Positions 8,873-19,875 are shown, numbered from the stretch's first letter. The stretch is DNA of 62,324 bases from Acidobacteriota bacterium (GCA_013285705.1 JABDHA010000010.1:1-62324); one strand, 5' to 3'. Program-made: numbers and translations. Notes: generated by a model not told the origin, from the sequence alone.

Positions 8873-11800
8873 ATGATCCTGCCGTTTGTCCGCGAATTAT
8901 TGGCGGATCTTGAGCATTCCCCTTCTTTTGAACAGGCACGGAGGCACCTTGCTCTTGCCCGTGGGCGCCGTCGTGTCTCTGGACTTACCTCGACCGCTCG
9001 CGCTCTATATTTGCCGCTCTTTGCGCGCGCTGCGAATGTTCCGGTTGTCATTGTTGTTGCTGATAACAAGGCTGCCGATGCGCTGCAGATTTCGCTGCGG
9101 GCAGGATGCGAGCTGACGGGCGCGATCGTTCCCGAACGTGTTTTGAAGCTGCCCGCGCACGATGTGCTTCCTTTTGAAAACCTTTCCCCGCACCCAGAGG
9201 TGCAGGAGCAACGCGCCTCAACGCTATGGAAGTTGGCGACCGGCGCGGCTTCGATCGTGATTGCTCCGGTGGAAGCGGCGGCGATGAAATTTTTTCCCGC
9301 AGACTATTACGCCGACCTGGCGCGTACGCTGCGGCGCGGGGAAGAGATCGATGTCGATGGGCTGATTTCGCACCTCACGAGCGTTGGCTATACCGAGATC
9401 GATATCGTCGAGATGCCGGGGCAGTTTACGCGGCGCGGCGGCATTCTCGATGTGTATTCGCCGGAAGCGGACCGTCCAGTGCGCGTCGAATTTTTCGGCG
9501 ACGAGATCGATTCGATGCGCAAGTTCGATCCCGAATCGCAGCGGTCATCCACTCCGCTGGACGAAGCGGTACTGCTGCCGCTCACGGAGACGCCGATCAC
9601 CGAGCGCCTGCTGGCGGCGGTGCATACGCGGCTGAGCGGAGCGCGGGTTGCATCGGCGGACGATCCGGATCTGGTGGCAGAGGCAGTCGCGTCAGGTGGA
9701 GTGAGTGTCTTTCCGGGTTGGGAATTTTTTGCCACAGTTGCCGGGGGCGATAAGACGCTGCTCGATCTCTTTTCGCGTTGCGCACTTTTTACCGAAGAAC
9801 CGGCGATGGTCAAGAACCAGGTCGATCGCTGGTGGAATAAAGTTGAGCAGCGGCACGACCGCAGCGGCATTGGCTCGCTGATTGAGCCGCACGACATTTA
9901 TATGCGGCCAGAGCTGCTGCTGGCATTGCTTACCTCGCATCCCGGCCTCGATATTGACCAGCTCGGCGCGGTCGATGTGCTGGATGAAGATGAAACGTTG
10001 GGCGAGATTGAATTTGCGTCCCGGCCAACGCTTCGCTTTCATGGCTCGATTCCGGCCTTTATCGAGCAGATACGCACGTTGATGCAGCAGGAGACGCGCA
10101 TGCTGCTCGCCGCTCCGAATCAAGGTGAAGTGGAGCGGCTGGCCAACCTGCTGCGCGAGTATGAGATGCCGTACCGGCTGGGCAGCCGCATTCAGCACGC
10201 CGGCAGCGAGACGATCTATGACGAGTCGAGCTATCTGGCGGGCGATTTGCGCACGCCGATTCTGGTGCGCAGCCAATTGTCGAACGGCGTCAGCCTGCCG
10301 GAAGCGAACCTTGTCGTCTTTGGAGCGAATGATTTTTCTGACGAAGCCGATGTCATGGCTCGTCCGGCTCCGAAGAAGTCAAAGACCGCGGCCTTTGTTT
10401 CGGATTTTCGCGATCTTACGATCGGCGATTATGTTGTTCACGTCGAGCATGGCATTGCGCGCTACGTCGGGCTGAAGGAGATTGCGCAGGACGGCGTCAA
10501 TATTGAATTCATGATTCTGGAGTTTGCGGAGCAGGCGCGTTTGTATGTGCCGCTGACGCGACTCGATCTGATTCAGAAATACCGCTCCACGGATGCCGGG
10601 CCTGCTCCGATACTGAACAGGCTTGGCTCGCAGCAATGGGCCAAGACAAAGGCGCGCGTGAAGAAGGCCATGCAGGACATGGCCGATGAGCTGCTGAAGC
10701 TCTACGCGCAGCGCAAGGCCGCGCAGGGAAATGCATTCTCTCCGGATAATGAATTTCAGCATGAGTTCGAAGACGCATTCGACTACAACGAGACCGACGA
10801 TCAGCTGAACGCGATCAACGATATCAAGCGCGACATGGAATCGCACATGCCGATGGACCGCCTGCTATGCGGTGATGTCGGTTATGGCAAGACGGAAGTC
10901 GCGATGCGCGCCGCGTTCAAGGCGGTGCAGGACGGCAAGCAGGTGGCCGTGCTTACGCCGACGACCGTTCTCAGCTTCCAGCACTTCGAGACCTTCAAAA
11001 AGCGCTTTAAGCTTTTTCCCATCACCGTAGAAATGATCTCGCGCTTTCGTACGCCGAAGGAGCAGAAACTGATTCTGGAAAAAGTTGACCTGGGTCAGGT
11101 GGATATTCTCATCGGCACGCATCGCCTGCTCTCGAAAGACATCAAGTTCCATGATCTCGGCCTGCTGGTTGTGGATGAAGAGCAGCGCTTCGGCGTGCGC
11201 CACAAAGAGCGGTTGAAGCAGATGCGCCAGTCGATTGATGTGCTGGCCATGTCAGCGACACCGATTCCACGAACGCTGCACATGTCACTAGTGGGTCTGC
11301 GCGACATGAGCGTGATCGAGACGCCGCCGAAAGACCGCATGGCGATTCAGACGGTGGTGGCGAAGTTCGACGAGAAGCTGATTCGCTCTGCGGTTGAAGT
11401 GGAGTTGGAGCGCGGCGGCCAGATCTATTTTGTCCACAATCGCGTGGAGACGATCTACGAGATCGCAGCCAAGATTCAGGAACTGGTGCCGGCGGCGCGC
11501 ATCACGGTCGGTCATGGGCAGATGGGTGAAAGCGAGCTTGAGAAGGTGATGCTCTCGTTCATGCACCATGAGCACGATGTGCTGGTGGCGACCACGATCA
11601 TCGAGAACGGGTTGGATATTCCGCTGGCCAATACGATCATCATCAATCGCGCTGACCGGCACGGGTTGTCGGAGTTGTATCAGCTGCGCGGACGAGTTGG
11701 GCGCTCGAATCGCCGCGCGTATTCGTATCTGCTGATCCCGCCGGAGCAGGAGCTGACGGAGGTTGCGCGTCGACGGCTGGCAGCGTTGAAGGAGTTCTCC

Positions 11801-12430
11801 GATCTTGGCGCAGGCTTTAAAATTGCGGCGCTCGATCTGGAATTGCGTGGTGCGGGCAACATGCTGGGCGGTGAACAGAGCGGACACATCGAGGCCGTGG
11901 GCTTTGAGATGTATACCGGCATGCTGGAAGAAGCCGTCGCCAAGCTGAAGGGCGAGGAGCGCGTCGAGGTGCCGGTGACGCAACTGAATCTCGGCATTAG
12001 CCTGCGTATCGATGAGACGTATATCGAGGAAGAAAACCAACGGCTGCGTATCTACAAGCGCATTGCCGGGGCGCAGACCGAAGGCGCGGTTGCCGATGTA
12101 CAGGCGGAGCTCGAGGACCGCTACGGCCCGGTGCCGGAAGGCGTAAAACTACTTCTTGAAGCGGCATTGCTGCGCGCCGAATGCGAGCGGGTAGGCGTGG
12201 CGCAGGTCGATCGTAAGCGCGATCAATTGCATATCCGGTTTATAGAGCATGCCGGCATCGATCCCGGACGCCTGATGAAACTGGTTGCCAGAAATGCCAA
12301 ACGTGGTGCACAGTTTACTCCGCAGGGCGTGTTGCGCTATCCGCTTTCGCAGACCAAGCCGGATGAAGTGCTGATGGAAATTCGACTGCTGCTGGATGAG
12401 TTGACAGTAGAGCAGACAGCAGCAAAATAA
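8873..12430 (+). CDS. mfd: Transcription-repair coupling factor
   Basis: 1185-residue DNA translocase that removes RNA polymerase stalled at lesions and recruits the UvrA/UvrB excision machinery. The N-terminal UvrB-like part contains the [21 protein letters not shown] stretch. A central RNA-polymerase-interaction domain of the CarD/CdnL fold ([17 protein letters not shown]) follows. The RecG-like helicase core has Walker [18 protein letters not shown] as the Walker B box and [13 protein letters not shown]. The TRG motif and a C-terminal D7 domain end the protein. Length is normal (E. coli 1148). It is preceded by only 48-80 bases shared with the divergent gatB. Confidence 0.98.
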   Translation: MILPFVRELLADLEHSPSFEQARRHLALARGRRRVSGLTSTARALYLPLFARAANVPVVIVVADNKAADALQISLRAGCELTGAIVPERVLKLPAHDVLPFENLSPHPEVQEQRASTLWKLATGAASIVIAPVEAAAMKFFPADYYADLARTLRRGEEIDVDGLISHLTSVGYTEIDIVEMPGQFTRRGGILDVYSPEADRPVRVEFFGDEIDSMRKFDPESQRSSTPLDEAVLLPLTETPITERLLAAVHTRLSGARVASADDPDLVAEAVASGGVSVFPGWEFFATVAGGDKTLLDLFSRCALFTEEPAMVKNQVDRWWNKVEQRHDRSGIGSLIEPHDIYMRPELLLALLTSHPGLDIDQLGAVDVLDEDETLGEIEFASRPTLRFHGSIPAFIEQIRTLMQQETRMLLAAPNQGEVERLANLLREYEMPYRLGSRIQHAGSETIYDESSYLAGDLRTPILVRSQLSNGVSLPEANLVVFGANDFSDEADVMARPAPKKSKTAAFVSDFRDLTIGDYVVHVEHGIARYVGLKEIAQDGVNIEFMILEFAEQARLYVPLTRLDLIQKYRSTDAGPAPILNRLGSQQWAKTKARVKKAMQDMADELLKLYAQRKAAQGNAFSPDNEFQHEFEDAFDYNETDDQLNAINDIKRDMESHMPMDRLLCGDVGYGKTEVAMRAAFKAVQDGKQVAVLTPTTVLSFQHFETFKKRFKLFPITVEMISRFRTPKEQKLILEKVDLGQVDILIGTHRLLSKDIKFHDLGLLVVDEEQRFGVRHKERLKQMRQSIDVLAMSATPIPRTLHMSLVGLRDMSVIETPPKDRMAIQTVVAKFDEKLIRSAVEVELERGGQIYFVHNRVETIYEIAAKIQELVPAARITVGHGQMGESELEKVMLSFMHHEHDVLVATTIIENGLDIPLANTIIINRADRHGLSELYQLRGRVGRSNRRAYSYLLIPPEQELTEVARRRLAALKEFSDLGAGFKIAALDLELRGAGNMLGGEQSGHIEAVGFEMYTGMLEEAVAKLKGEERVEVPVTQLNLGISLRIDETYIEEENQRLRIYKRIAGAQTEGAVADVQAELEDRYGPVPEGVKLLLEAALLRAECERVGVAQVDRKRDQLHIRFIEHAGIDPGRLMKLVARNAKRGAQFTPQGVLRYPLSQTKPDEVLMEIRLLLDELTVEQTAAK

Positions 12431-12465
12431 GATCAGGTATTGTTACAAGTTGAAACGAGGCCGCT

Positions 12466-14229
12466 TTGAGAAAGAAACAAATTCCTCTTCTCCTTGCTTT
12501 TGGAGGCATGATGACGGCAACCCTTGCCGGGCACGCGCAGAAACTGGACGCCAATGCCAACTTCCGCGCTCTAGCCGATCAGTATTTTGAGCAGTCGACA
12601 TTTACATATAATCCGACACAAGGTACAAGTGCCGGGCTGCATCAATATGATTCGAAGCTCGAAAACTACAGCCATGCGACAGTCGATGCGCAGATCACAA
12701 CGCTGCTCGACTTCGAGAAGAAGTTTGACGATCAGCCGGCCTTTCAGATGGATCAGTCGACGCAGGCCGATCGCCAGATGGTGCTCAATGACATTCACAG
12801 CAAGCTGCTGACGCTGCAAACGATCAAGCCATGGGAGAAGAATCCGGATACGTATTCGAGCGGCATCACCAACAGCGCGTTCGTTCTGATGGAGCGCAAG
12901 TTTGCGCCGCCCGATGAGCGGCTGCGCTCGCTGATTGCGCGCGAAAAGCAGATGCCTGCGGTGTTTGCGGCGGCACGGCAGAACCTGAAGAATCCGCCGC
13001 ATATCTATACGGAAATTGCGCTGGAGCAGCTGCCGGGCATCATCAGCTTCTTCCAAAGCGATGTGCCCGAGGCCTTCAAGGACGCGACCGATCCTGCAAC
13101 GAAGGCCGAATTCAAGAAGACCAATGCACAGGTGATCGCTGCTCTTCAAAGTTATGAAGGGTGGTTGAAACAGGACCTGCTGCCGCGCTCAAATGGCGAT
13201 TTCCGCCTGGGCGCCGACACCTTCTCAAAGAAGCTTGAATATGACGAGATGGTGGACACGTCTCTCTCGAAGCTGCTTGAGATTGCATACGCAGATATGC
13301 ATAAGAATCAGGCGGAGTTCGCGCGCGTTGCCAAAGAAGTCGATGCGTCGAAGACGCCGCAGGATGAGCTGGCCGAGTTGGCGACGATTCATCCCGCCCC
13401 GGATCAGCTTTTGCAGACCTTCCGCGACACCTTCAACGGGCTGATCTCATTCATCAACATGAACCACATCATTACGATTCCGTCCGAGGTGCGGCCGGTG
13501 CTCGAGGAGACGCCGCCGTTCATGCGCGCCACTACACAGGCCTCGATGGACCCGCCCGGGCCGTTTGAAACGCATTCCACTACGGCTTACTTTAACGTCA
13601 CGCTTCCGGAAAAGGACTGGACGCCGGAGCACATTGCCGAGCATATGGCTGCCTTCAATGTCGGCACGGTCATCAGCACTTCTGTGCATGAGGCGTATCC
13701 GGGACACTATGTGCAATTTCTCTGGACGAATCACACGAACCTGAGCAAAGTGCGCAAGCTGATCGGTGCGAATACGAACATCGAAGGATGGGCGCATTAT
13801 TGCGAACAGATGATGCTCGATGCAGGATATGGGCAGCCAGGCGCGGGCGCGAAGGACCAGCGGGAGGCGCACCTGATTCGCCTGGGGCAGTTGCAGGATG
13901 CGCTGCTGCGTGATGCGCGTTTCGTTGTCGGCATCAAAATGCATACCGGAGAAATGACCTTCGACCAGGCAGTGGATTTCTTTGTGAAGGAAGGCTATCA
14001 ATCGCGGTCTGTGGGCACGGTAGAAACAAAGCGCGGCACCTCCGATCCAACCTATCTTTACTACACGCTGGGCAAGCTGGAGATCATGAAGCTGCGCGCC
14101 GATCTTGAAAAGAAAGAAGGCGACAGCTTCTCACTGCAAAGATTTCATGACGACTTCATGCGGCAGGGTGGAGCGCCCATTAAGATTGTTCGGCAGGCGC
14201 TGCTAGGGGATGACTCTCCGACACTCTGA
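12466..14229 (+). CDS. Secreted DUF885 family protein, putative metallopeptidase
   Basis: 587 residues. The TTG start at 12466 follows an ACGAGG ribosome site at proper distance and opens a good signal peptide (RKKQIPLLLAFGG.. to about residue 24, AHAQ), so the product is exported. DUF885 proteins carry a conserved HExxPGH-type motif, here H408-E-A-Y-P-G-H414, followed by GWAHYCEQMMLD about 40 residues later; this resembles a gluzincin-like zinc site. Peptidase activity is a family-level proposal and is not proven here. It lies 35 bases after mfd in the same direction but is functionally unrelated to repair. Confidence 0.87.
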   Translation: MRKKQIPLLLAFGGMMTATLAGHAQKLDANANFRALADQYFEQSTFTYNPTQGTSAGLHQYDSKLENYSHATVDAQITTLLDFEKKFDDQPAFQMDQSTQADRQMVLNDIHSKLLTLQTIKPWEKNPDTYSSGITNSAFVLMERKFAPPDERLRSLIAREKQMPAVFAAARQNLKNPPHIYTEIALEQLPGIISFFQSDVPEAFKDATDPATKAEFKKTNAQVIAALQSYEGWLKQDLLPRSNGDFRLGADTFSKKLEYDEMVDTSLSKLLEIAYADMHKNQAEFARVAKEVDASKTPQDELAELATIHPAPDQLLQTFRDTFNGLISFINMNHIITIPSEVRPVLEETPPFMRATTQASMDPPGPFETHSTTAYFNVTLPEKDWTPEHIAEHMAAFNVGTVISTSVHEAYPGHYVQFLWTNHTNLSKVRKLIGANTNIEGWAHYCEQMMLDAGYGQPGAGAKDQREAHLIRLGQLQDALLRDARFVVGIKMHTGEMTFDQAVDFFVKEGYQSRSVGTVETKRGTSDPTYLYYTLGKLEIMKLRADLEKKEGDSFSLQRFHDDFMRQGGAPIKIVRQALLGDDSPTL

Positions 14230-14338
14230 TGCGTGAATCTGCATCCTAGTTTTTTGGAGGATGTTGCTCGCGGGCATCCTCTGTCATACGAAACCAGCTG
14301 TAAACATTCTGATCAAAGAAAGAGAAACCAGGACATTG

Positions 14339-15214
14339 ATGAACAAGAAGGTGCGCAAAGCAGTATTCCCCGCTGCGGGTCTCGGGACCCGTTTCCTGCC
14401 GGCCACCAAAGCCATTCCCAAAGAGATGCTGGCGCTGGTCGATAAGCCCATCATCCAGTATGGAGTGGAAGAAGCGCTCGCCTCTGGCATCGAGCAGATC
14501 ATTATCGTTACCGGTCGCGGAAAAACGTCGATCGAAGATCATTTTGATGTGAGCTTCGAGCTCGAGGCGAATCTGGAGCGGCGCGGCAAGAAGGAACTGC
14601 TTGCTGTCGCCCGCAATGTTTCGAATATGGTCGAGCTTGCTTACGTGCGCCAGAAAGAGGCTCGCGGGCTTGGGCATGCTGTCTTGATGGCGCGCGATCT
14701 GGTGGGCGATGAGCCGTTCGCTGTCATCCTGCCCGACGATGTGATCGATGCGCCGACGCCATGCCTGAAGCAGATGATGGATGTGTATGACCAGTTGCAA
14801 GGCTCGGTGCTTGCCACGCAGATTGTGGAAGGGCCAGCCATCTCGGCTTACGGCGTGTTGGATGGGAGCCCGGTGGCGAAAAATCCGCGCGTCATGGATG
14901 TGAAAGGCATGGTGGAAAAGCCAAAGCCTGCAGAGGCACCATCGAAGAGCGCGATTATCGGCCGCTACATTCTCACGCCAAAGATTTTTGAGCTGCTGGA
15001 AAAGACTCCACTGGGCGTCGGTGGAGAACTGCAGCTCACCGACGGTATCAAGGCGTTGCTCGAAACTGAGAAGGTGTACGGTTACACCTTCGATGGGATT
15101 CGTCACGATGCCGGTGACAAATTCGGAATGCTGAAGGCAACCGTTGATTTCGCGCTGAAGCGTGAGGATCTCGGGGCCCAATTTCGCGAATACTTGAAGT
15201 CGCTCAGTCTATAG
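14339..15214 (+). CDS. galU: UTP--glucose-1-phosphate uridylyltransferase
   Basis: 291 residues from the ATG at 14339; the reading frame stays open to 14261 but the family N-terminus begins at MNKKVRKAVFPAAGLG. GalU makes UDP-glucose from UTP and glucose 1-phosphate for polysaccharide, trehalose and cell-envelope synthesis in the cytoplasm. The nucleotide-binding loop AAGLGTRFLPATKAIPKEML, the DKPIIQYGVEEA stretch, LGHAVLMARDLVGDEPFAVILPDD and the late PLGVGGELQLTDGI all match. Length is typical (about 290-300). It stands alone and is followed by a large dispersed palindrome rather than a T-tailed terminator. Confidence 0.96.
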   Translation: MNKKVRKAVFPAAGLGTRFLPATKAIPKEMLALVDKPIIQYGVEEALASGIEQIIIVTGRGKTSIEDHFDVSFELEANLERRGKKELLAVARNVSNMVELAYVRQKEARGLGHAVLMARDLVGDEPFAVILPDDVIDAPTPCLKQMMDVYDQLQGSVLATQIVEGPAISAYGVLDGSPVAKNPRVMDVKGMVEKPKPAEAPSKSAIIGRYILTPKIFELLEKTPLGVGGELQLTDGIKALLETEKVYGYTFDGIRHDAGDKFGMLKATVDFALKREDLGAQFREYLKSLSL

Positions 15215-15225
15215 CTACAACATGT

Positions 15226-15365
15226 CGTCATTCTGAGCGCGAAAGCCGCGCGAAGAATCCATACGGTGCAGGCCGAGCAACAAGCTCTCCTGATTTCGAT
15301 CGAAAATATCCGGATTTCGCGGCTACACGGATATCCGATGGATTCTTCGCTCCGCTCAGAATGAC
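15226..15365. repeat. Long bipartite palindrome (dispersed repeat)
   Basis: Outer arms TCATTCTGAGC (15228-15238) and GCTCAGAATGA (15353-15363) and inner arms GAAGAATCCAT (15252-15262) and ATGGATTCTTC (15338-15348) nest around a centre that itself holds small palindromes on ATATCCG. It occupies nearly the whole gap between the convergent galU and thioredoxin-like genes. The layout equals that at 53948-54046. Confidence 0.75.
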
Positions 15366-15385
15366 GGCTCTATCAGAGCTCATAA

Positions 15386-15940
15386 CTACTTCCACTTGAT
15401 GCTGCAGCCGAGGCTTGGCTTTTGGATTGGGTAAATGGGCGCACCTGTCAGCAGGGCGTCCATGGCACTTCGTAAATCCTTCCCAGTTACAGGAATCCCG
15501 CCTCCGGGCCGGCTGTCGTCGAACTGTCCGCGATAGACCAGCGTGAGGTCGTGATTGAACAGGAAGAAATCTGGTGTACAGGCGGCATCGTAGGCGCGTG
15601 CCACTTCCTGTGTTTCGTCGTAGAGATACGGAAATGCAAAGCCCACTTCGCGCGCCTGCTCCGCGAGACTTTCCGGAGCATCATCCGGATAATTGACAGC
15701 GTCATTGCAGCTGATGGCGACCATCCCGATGCCTTTACCGTCATAGTCGCGACCGAGTTGCGCCAGCCCTTTTTCCAGATGCTTTACGAAGGGGCAGTGA
15801 CGGCAGATAAACATCACAAGCAATCCCTTTGAGCCCGCTGCCGATTGCGAATCTACGCTCTTGCCGCTGACGACATCGGGCAGAGAAAATTCTGGGGCTG
15901 ACGTTCCCAGAGCGAGCATTGCTGATTCGGTTCTAGCCAT
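15386..15940 (-). CDS. Thioredoxin-fold AhpC/TSA-like protein
   Basis: 184-residue protein of the thioredoxin/peroxiredoxin-like group that carries a CRHC motif (C46-R-H-C49) in LVMFICRHCPFVKH, in place of the peroxiredoxin single Cys. Members are annotated as redoxin or thioredoxin family proteins; their partners are unknown. No signal peptide is visible, so cytoplasmic location is likely. The ATG at 15940 has a strong GAAGGAG site located at the very end of ruvB, 13 bases away, so both are probably cotranscribed with ruvB first. A reducing or peroxidatic role is inferred from the CxxC only. Confidence 0.85.
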   Translation of the reverse strand: MARTESAMLALGTSAPEFSLPDVVSGKSVDSQSAAGSKGLLVMFICRHCPFVKHLEKGLAQLGRDYDGKGIGMVAISCNDAVNYPDDAPESLAEQAREVGFAFPYLYDETQEVARAYDAACTPDFFLFNHDLTLVYRGQFDDSRPGGGIPVTGKDLRSAMDALLTGAPIYPIQKPSLGCSIKWK

Positions 15941-15953
15941 CGCGGTGTCTCCT

Positions 15954-16988
15954 TCAGAAAAGCAACGAGTTTTGTTTGCGCGGCAGCGGCAAGCCGAAGT
16001 GCTCGTAGGCCAGCCGCGTGGCTACGCGTCCGCGCGGTGTCCGGTCGAGGAAGCCGATCTGGATCAGAAATGGCTCGTAGACTTCTTCGAGCGCATCTTC
16101 TTCTTCGGCCAGCGTCGCGGCCAGCGTGTTCAAACCGACGGGACCGCCATCATATTTTTCGATGATCGTCATCAGCAGTCGGCGGTCGAGTTCGTCGAAG
16201 CCATGTGCGTCGACTTCAAGCATCTTTAACGCCTGCTCTGCTGTGGCGCGGTCAATCTTGCCCGAGCCGCGCACCTGGGCAAAGTCCCGCACGCGGCGCA
16301 GCAGACGGTTGGCAATACGCGGTGTCCCGCGCGAGCGCATGGCAATCTCTGCGGCCCCATCTTGGTCGATGGGAACATTCATCACTTCAGCAGAGCGCGA
16401 GACGATAAAGCGCAGATCGTCGTCGGTGTAGAACTCCAGCCGAAGAAGGATGCCGAAGCGCGAGCGCAGCGGCGAGGAGAGCAGGCCGGGACGCGTAGTT
16501 GCGGCCACGAAAGTGAACGGCTTGATGTCCATGACATGCGTGCGCGCCGCCGGGCCCTGGCCGATGATGATGTCGAGCTTGTAGTCTTCAAGCGCGGTGT
16601 AGAGTTTTTCTTCGAGCACCGGCTGCAGGCGGTGAATTTCGTCGAGAAACAGGACCTGACGCTCGCGCAGGTTGGTCAGGATCGCCGTTAAGTCGCCCTG
16701 AATCTGCAGCGCAGGGCCTGAAGTCTGCTGAAAGCCTACGTCCAGCTCGTTCGCGATAATCGAAGCCAGCGTTGTCTTGCCGAGTCCGGGAGGGCCGAAG
16801 AGCAGGACGTGATCGAGCGCTTCGCCGCGATTCCTTGCTGCTTCGAGGGCAATCGCCAACAGCTCTTTGGCTTTCTGCTGGCCGATAAATTCCTGCAATC
16901 GCCGTGGGCGCAGCTTCAGCTCAAAGGAGTTTTCATCCTCGGCACGTGCGGCGCTTACCAGGCGTTCGGGATCGTCTTTGGCTGCCAT
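15954..16988 (-). CDS. ruvB: Holliday junction branch-migration ATPase RuvB
   Basis: 344-residue AAA+ motor that, with RuvA, drives branch migration of Holliday junctions in recombination repair. Walker A GPPGLGKT lies at 65-72, Walker B with DEIH at 116-119, the sensor region includes [17 protein letters not shown], and the C-terminal winged helix contains the [17 protein letters not shown] stretch. Length is normal. ruvA and ruvC are absent from the window. The thioredoxin-like gene follows downstream after 13 bases in the same orientation. Confidence 0.98.
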   Translation of the reverse strand: MAAKDDPERLVSAARAEDENSFELKLRPRRLQEFIGQQKAKELLAIALEAARNRGEALDHVLLFGPPGLGKTTLASIIANELDVGFQQTSGPALQIQGDLTAILTNLRERQVLFLDEIHRLQPVLEEKLYTALEDYKLDIIIGQGPAARTHVMDIKPFTFVAATTRPGLLSSPLRSRFGILLRLEFYTDDDLRFIVSRSAEVMNVPIDQDGAAEIAMRSRGTPRIANRLLRRVRDFAQVRGSGKIDRATAEQALKMLEVDAHGFDELDRRLLMTIIEKYDGGPVGLNTLAATLAEEEDALEEVYEPFLIQIGFLDRTPRGRVATRLAYEHFGLPLPRKQNSLLF

Positions 16989-17079
16989 TCACTCGGAGTG
17001 TAGCAGCTTGGCGAAAATGCGTCTTACGGGAGGATGTGGAATCGTTTCCATGTCTGTATCCTTTTGATTAGGAGTAGTA

Positions 17080-18486
17080 ATGACCATGCGTCGATTTTTC
17101 GTACTGCTGTCCTTCTGTTTTGTCTTCGTCCCGCTGGGTTTGCGTCAAAGTGCTTTTGCACAAACTGTCCCACAAACGATGCCGATGACCGATGAGCAAA
17201 AAGCGGAGATGGCGCACCGTGTGCGTCTGGAATTTCTGCATGCATGGGATGGTTATCGCCAGTATGCATGGGGTCACGACGATCTGAAGCCTTTGAGCAA
17301 TAAGCCGCATGACTGGTACGCGCACTCGCTGCTGATGACTCCAGTGGATGGTCTGGACACGATGATCCTGATGGGGCTGACGCCGCAGGCAGACGAGGCG
17401 CGCAAGCTGATCGATACGCAGCTCAATTTCGATCAGGATATGTATGTGAAGGATTTCGAGATCACCATCCGCATGATGGGCGGTTTGCTGTCGAGCTATG
17501 AACTCACTGGGGACAAGCGTCTGCTCGAACTGGCGGACGACCTGGGACGCCGCATGCTGCCGATATTCAACTCGCCCACGGGCATGCCTTATGAATACGT
17601 CAACCTGCACACGGGCGCGGTGCGCGGGGCAGACAGCAATCCGGCGGAGGTGGGCAGCCTGTTGCTCGAATATGGCACGCTGGCGCGGCTTACCGGCAAG
17701 CAGATGTATTACGACAAGGCCAAACGGGGTGTCGTGGAGATGTATAAGCGCCAATCGAAGATCGGCCTCGTCGGCATTGGCATCAACGTGGAGACCGGCA
17801 AGTGGACCGACAAGACGGCGGGCATTATGGGTGGGATCGATTCTTACTACGAGTACCTGCTGAAATGCGCCATTCTGTTTCACGACAAGGACTGCGAGCG
17901 CATGTGGACGCAGAGCGCGCGGGCCATCAATAAATATCTTGCCGACCAGCGCCCGAATGGTCTTTGGTATGGTCAGGCCAACATGGTAACTGGAAAGCGC
18001 GTGTCCACCTACTACGGAGCGCTCGATGCGTTCTTCCCTGCCGTGCTGGCGCTCTCTGGCGACCGCGCGCGTGCTGTGCGTCTTGAAGATTCAAGCTATC
18101 TGATGTGGAATTTTGCCGGCGTCGAGCCTGACAGTTTTGACTACGCGAAGATGCAGATCGCAAATGCGGAATATCCGCTGCGTCCGGAGATTATCGAGTC
18201 GGCGTACTATCTCTACCACTACACGCACGATCCAAAATATCTCGCGATGGGGCAGACATTTTTCGATTCGCTGATGAAGTATTGCCGTACGGATACGGGC
18301 TTTGCCGCGCTCAGCGATGTTCGCACCAAGCAGAAGACAGACAGCATGGAGAGCTTCTTCTTTGCCGAGACGATGAAGTATCTTTACTTAATCTTTGCGC
18401 CGCCCGCTACGGTCGATTTCGATTCGATTGTTTTTAATACAGAGGCTCATCCGCTGAAGCGGAACTTTGCCACGCCCACTCACTAA
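17080..18486 (+). CDS. Secreted GH47 class I alpha-mannosidase
   Basis: 468-residue exported glycosidase of family GH47, which cleaves alpha-1,2-linked mannose from high-mannose N-glycans and is mostly known from the eukaryotic ER and Golgi. Residues 1-28 are a signal peptide ending AFAQ. The family core is intact. HAWDGYRQYAWGHDDLKP (54-71) is typical. By comparison with human ERManI, the acidic residues map to E127 in DFEITIR, D254 in GGIDSYYEYL and E370 in RPEIIES. T454 in FNTEAHP is the calcium ligand. ESFFFAETMKYLYLIF is also conserved. An AGGAG site precedes the ATG. Its stop codon touches the stop codon of the convergent membrane-protein gene with no base between. Activity is well supported; the biological substrate is inferred. 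Confidence 0.93.
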   Translation: MTMRRFFVLLSFCFVFVPLGLRQSAFAQTVPQTMPMTDEQKAEMAHRVRLEFLHAWDGYRQYAWGHDDLKPLSNKPHDWYAHSLLMTPVDGLDTMILMGLTPQADEARKLIDTQLNFDQDMYVKDFEITIRMMGGLLSSYELTGDKRLLELADDLGRRMLPIFNSPTGMPYEYVNLHTGAVRGADSNPAEVGSLLLEYGTLARLTGKQMYYDKAKRGVVEMYKRQSKIGLVGIGINVETGKWTDKTAGIMGGIDSYYEYLLKCAILFHDKDCERMWTQSARAINKYLADQRPNGLWYGQANMVTGKRVSTYYGALDAFFPAVLALSGDRARAVRLEDSSYLMWNFAGVEPDSFDYAKMQIANAEYPLRPEIIESAYYLYHYTHDPKYLAMGQTFFDSLMKYCRTDTGFAALSDVRTKQKTDSMESFFFAETMKYLYLIFAPPATVDFDSIVFNTEAHPLKRNFATPTH

Positions 18487-19695
18487 CTATTGCGCTAGAA
18501 GAGGCAGGCCAGCGACGCACAACGCTGCCTGCGCGAGAACCATGGCGCTCGTGACCCAGAGAAAAGTTTTCCGGTAGCGGGTTTCGAGCACATCGGCAAA
18601 GACGCCGCCGATAAATGCAAGCAGAAACGGAAGCGCCCAGAGCCATATCTCGGTCTGGACACCGGTCGTGACCAGAACCAGCAGGAGCGCGGCTACGAGC
18701 AGTGGTGTCGTATTGCCGAAATAGCGGGAGCGGCGAAATGCCAGGTAGAGCCCGAGCGCTGCAAGAGCAGCGATGGTGATGCCGGCATTCGTCAGGGACG
18801 AAAAAAACGCGCCAGCCTGATTGAGCGAGAAGCCCAGCGTCGCCGCCTCACTGCGGAAGACGTAGCTGAAGGCGTCGGGACGGAAGGCATACGAAGCGAA
18901 GAGTAGAAACAGTCCCCCGAGTACCCAGACGATGACCAGCGTGGGAAGATAGGCGCGCCTGCCTTCCGCAACGTAGGCCATGAATGCAATCGCCAGGATA
19001 AGGCCCAGCAGAAAAGCTGACACATGTGCTGCGGCGGTGAACCCAAACACCAGGGTCAGCAGCACGATCCTGGGACGCCACTTGCTCTTCGGGCCCTGCA
19101 TCGCATGCGCCACGCCAATGGCCGTGTAGACGACGGAGAACAGACCAAACGCTGCCAGAATCTCGTTATTGGGATACGTACAGGCATGCACAATGGGCGG
19201 GGCGAAGCAGTAAAGCGCAAGCGCGATGTAGCCGCCAGTATTGCCATAGAGCCGCCGCGTGACCCACCAGAGGCATGCGCCCAGTGCCAGACCAGCCGCG
19301 ATGAAGGGTAGCCGCATCAGCATTTTTACGTAGCTCACTTCGTGGCGCATCTCCCAGGTCGAGGTGGAAGAGGCTTGCCCAGCGAACAGTCGCTGAATCG
19401 TCAGCGGCAATCCTGCAGCGCGATAGGCGAGTGTGCCGTCGTGAATATTTCCGCAGCTGGTGAAGTAGCCGGCCAGCGGTGATGGCTTCTCCCACATCTC
19501 ACGGCCGCAGCGCGCAAATTGATAATCCGTTTCGCTCAACGTCTGGTGCATGGTCACCCAGAGACACTGCGCCAACAGGATCAGGAGGAATACGGCGGCG
19601 ATCTGTTGCGGGCGATTAAAGCGGAATTTGCGGATGCTGTGGGCGGTCGAAGGCGGCATCGTTTCGTGGGATTCTGAACCCAGTGTACCGGACAT
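18487..19695 (-). CDS. Polytopic membrane protein, possibly GT39/GT-C-like
   Basis: About 402 residues from the ATG at 19695. A TTG at 19725 or an ATG at 19659 are possible alternatives, none with a convincing ribosome site. Roughly ten hydrophobic helices follow a short N-terminal tail. The first extracytoplasmic loop after helix 1 (SETDYQFARCGREMWEKPS...) and the small loops between helices recall GT-C mannosyltransferases, but I see no clear DD/ED catalytic motif, so the role remains unassigned. The 3' end abuts GH47 directly. A glycan-related function is attractive by position but not shown. Confidence 0.7.
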   Translation of the reverse strand: MSGTLGSESHETMPPSTAHSIRKFRFNRPQQIAAVFLLILLAQCLWVTMHQTLSETDYQFARCGREMWEKPSPLAGYFTSCGNIHDGTLAYRAAGLPLTIQRLFAGQASSTSTWEMRHEVSYVKMLMRLPFIAAGLALGACLWWVTRRLYGNTGGYIALALYCFAPPIVHACTYPNNEILAAFGLFSVVYTAIGVAHAMQGPKSKWRPRIVLLTLVFGFTAAAHVSAFLLGLILAIAFMAYVAEGRRAYLPTLVIVWVLGGLFLLFASYAFRPDAFSYVFRSEAATLGFSLNQAGAFFSSLTNAGITIAALAALGLYLAFRRSRYFGNTTPLLVAALLLVLVTTGVQTEIWLWALPFLLAFIGGVFADVLETRYRKTFLWVTSAMVLAQAALCVAGLPLLAQ

Positions 19696-19754
19696 TCCTG
19701 AGGGGCTAAATTTTGCCGTCTGCAAACCCCTGAATCCAAGGGACTAAGGGGGCA

Positions 19755-19783
19755 TTGCCGTGGCATAACTATTTTAGTATCAT
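19755..19783 (+). promoter_or_regulatory. Predicted sigma-70-type promoter of gyrA
   Basis: TTGCCG, a 17-base spacer and TATCAT, about 90 bases upstream of the gyrA start, in an AT-rich patch. Confidence 0.5.
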
Positions 19784-19875
19784 AAAGATAGATTCATTTC
19801 GCCCGCTTCGTCGTATACCTATCGGGTGCGGCTCAGCTGCCGCATCGCGGGCGTGTGAAACTTCGAAACGAATCT

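Noticed and set aside
15226-15365. CRISPR array or transposon end made from the TCATTCTGAGC palindromes.
   Set aside because: There are no regularly spaced identical repeats, no spacers, no cas genes and no transposase; the copies are isolated and inverted.
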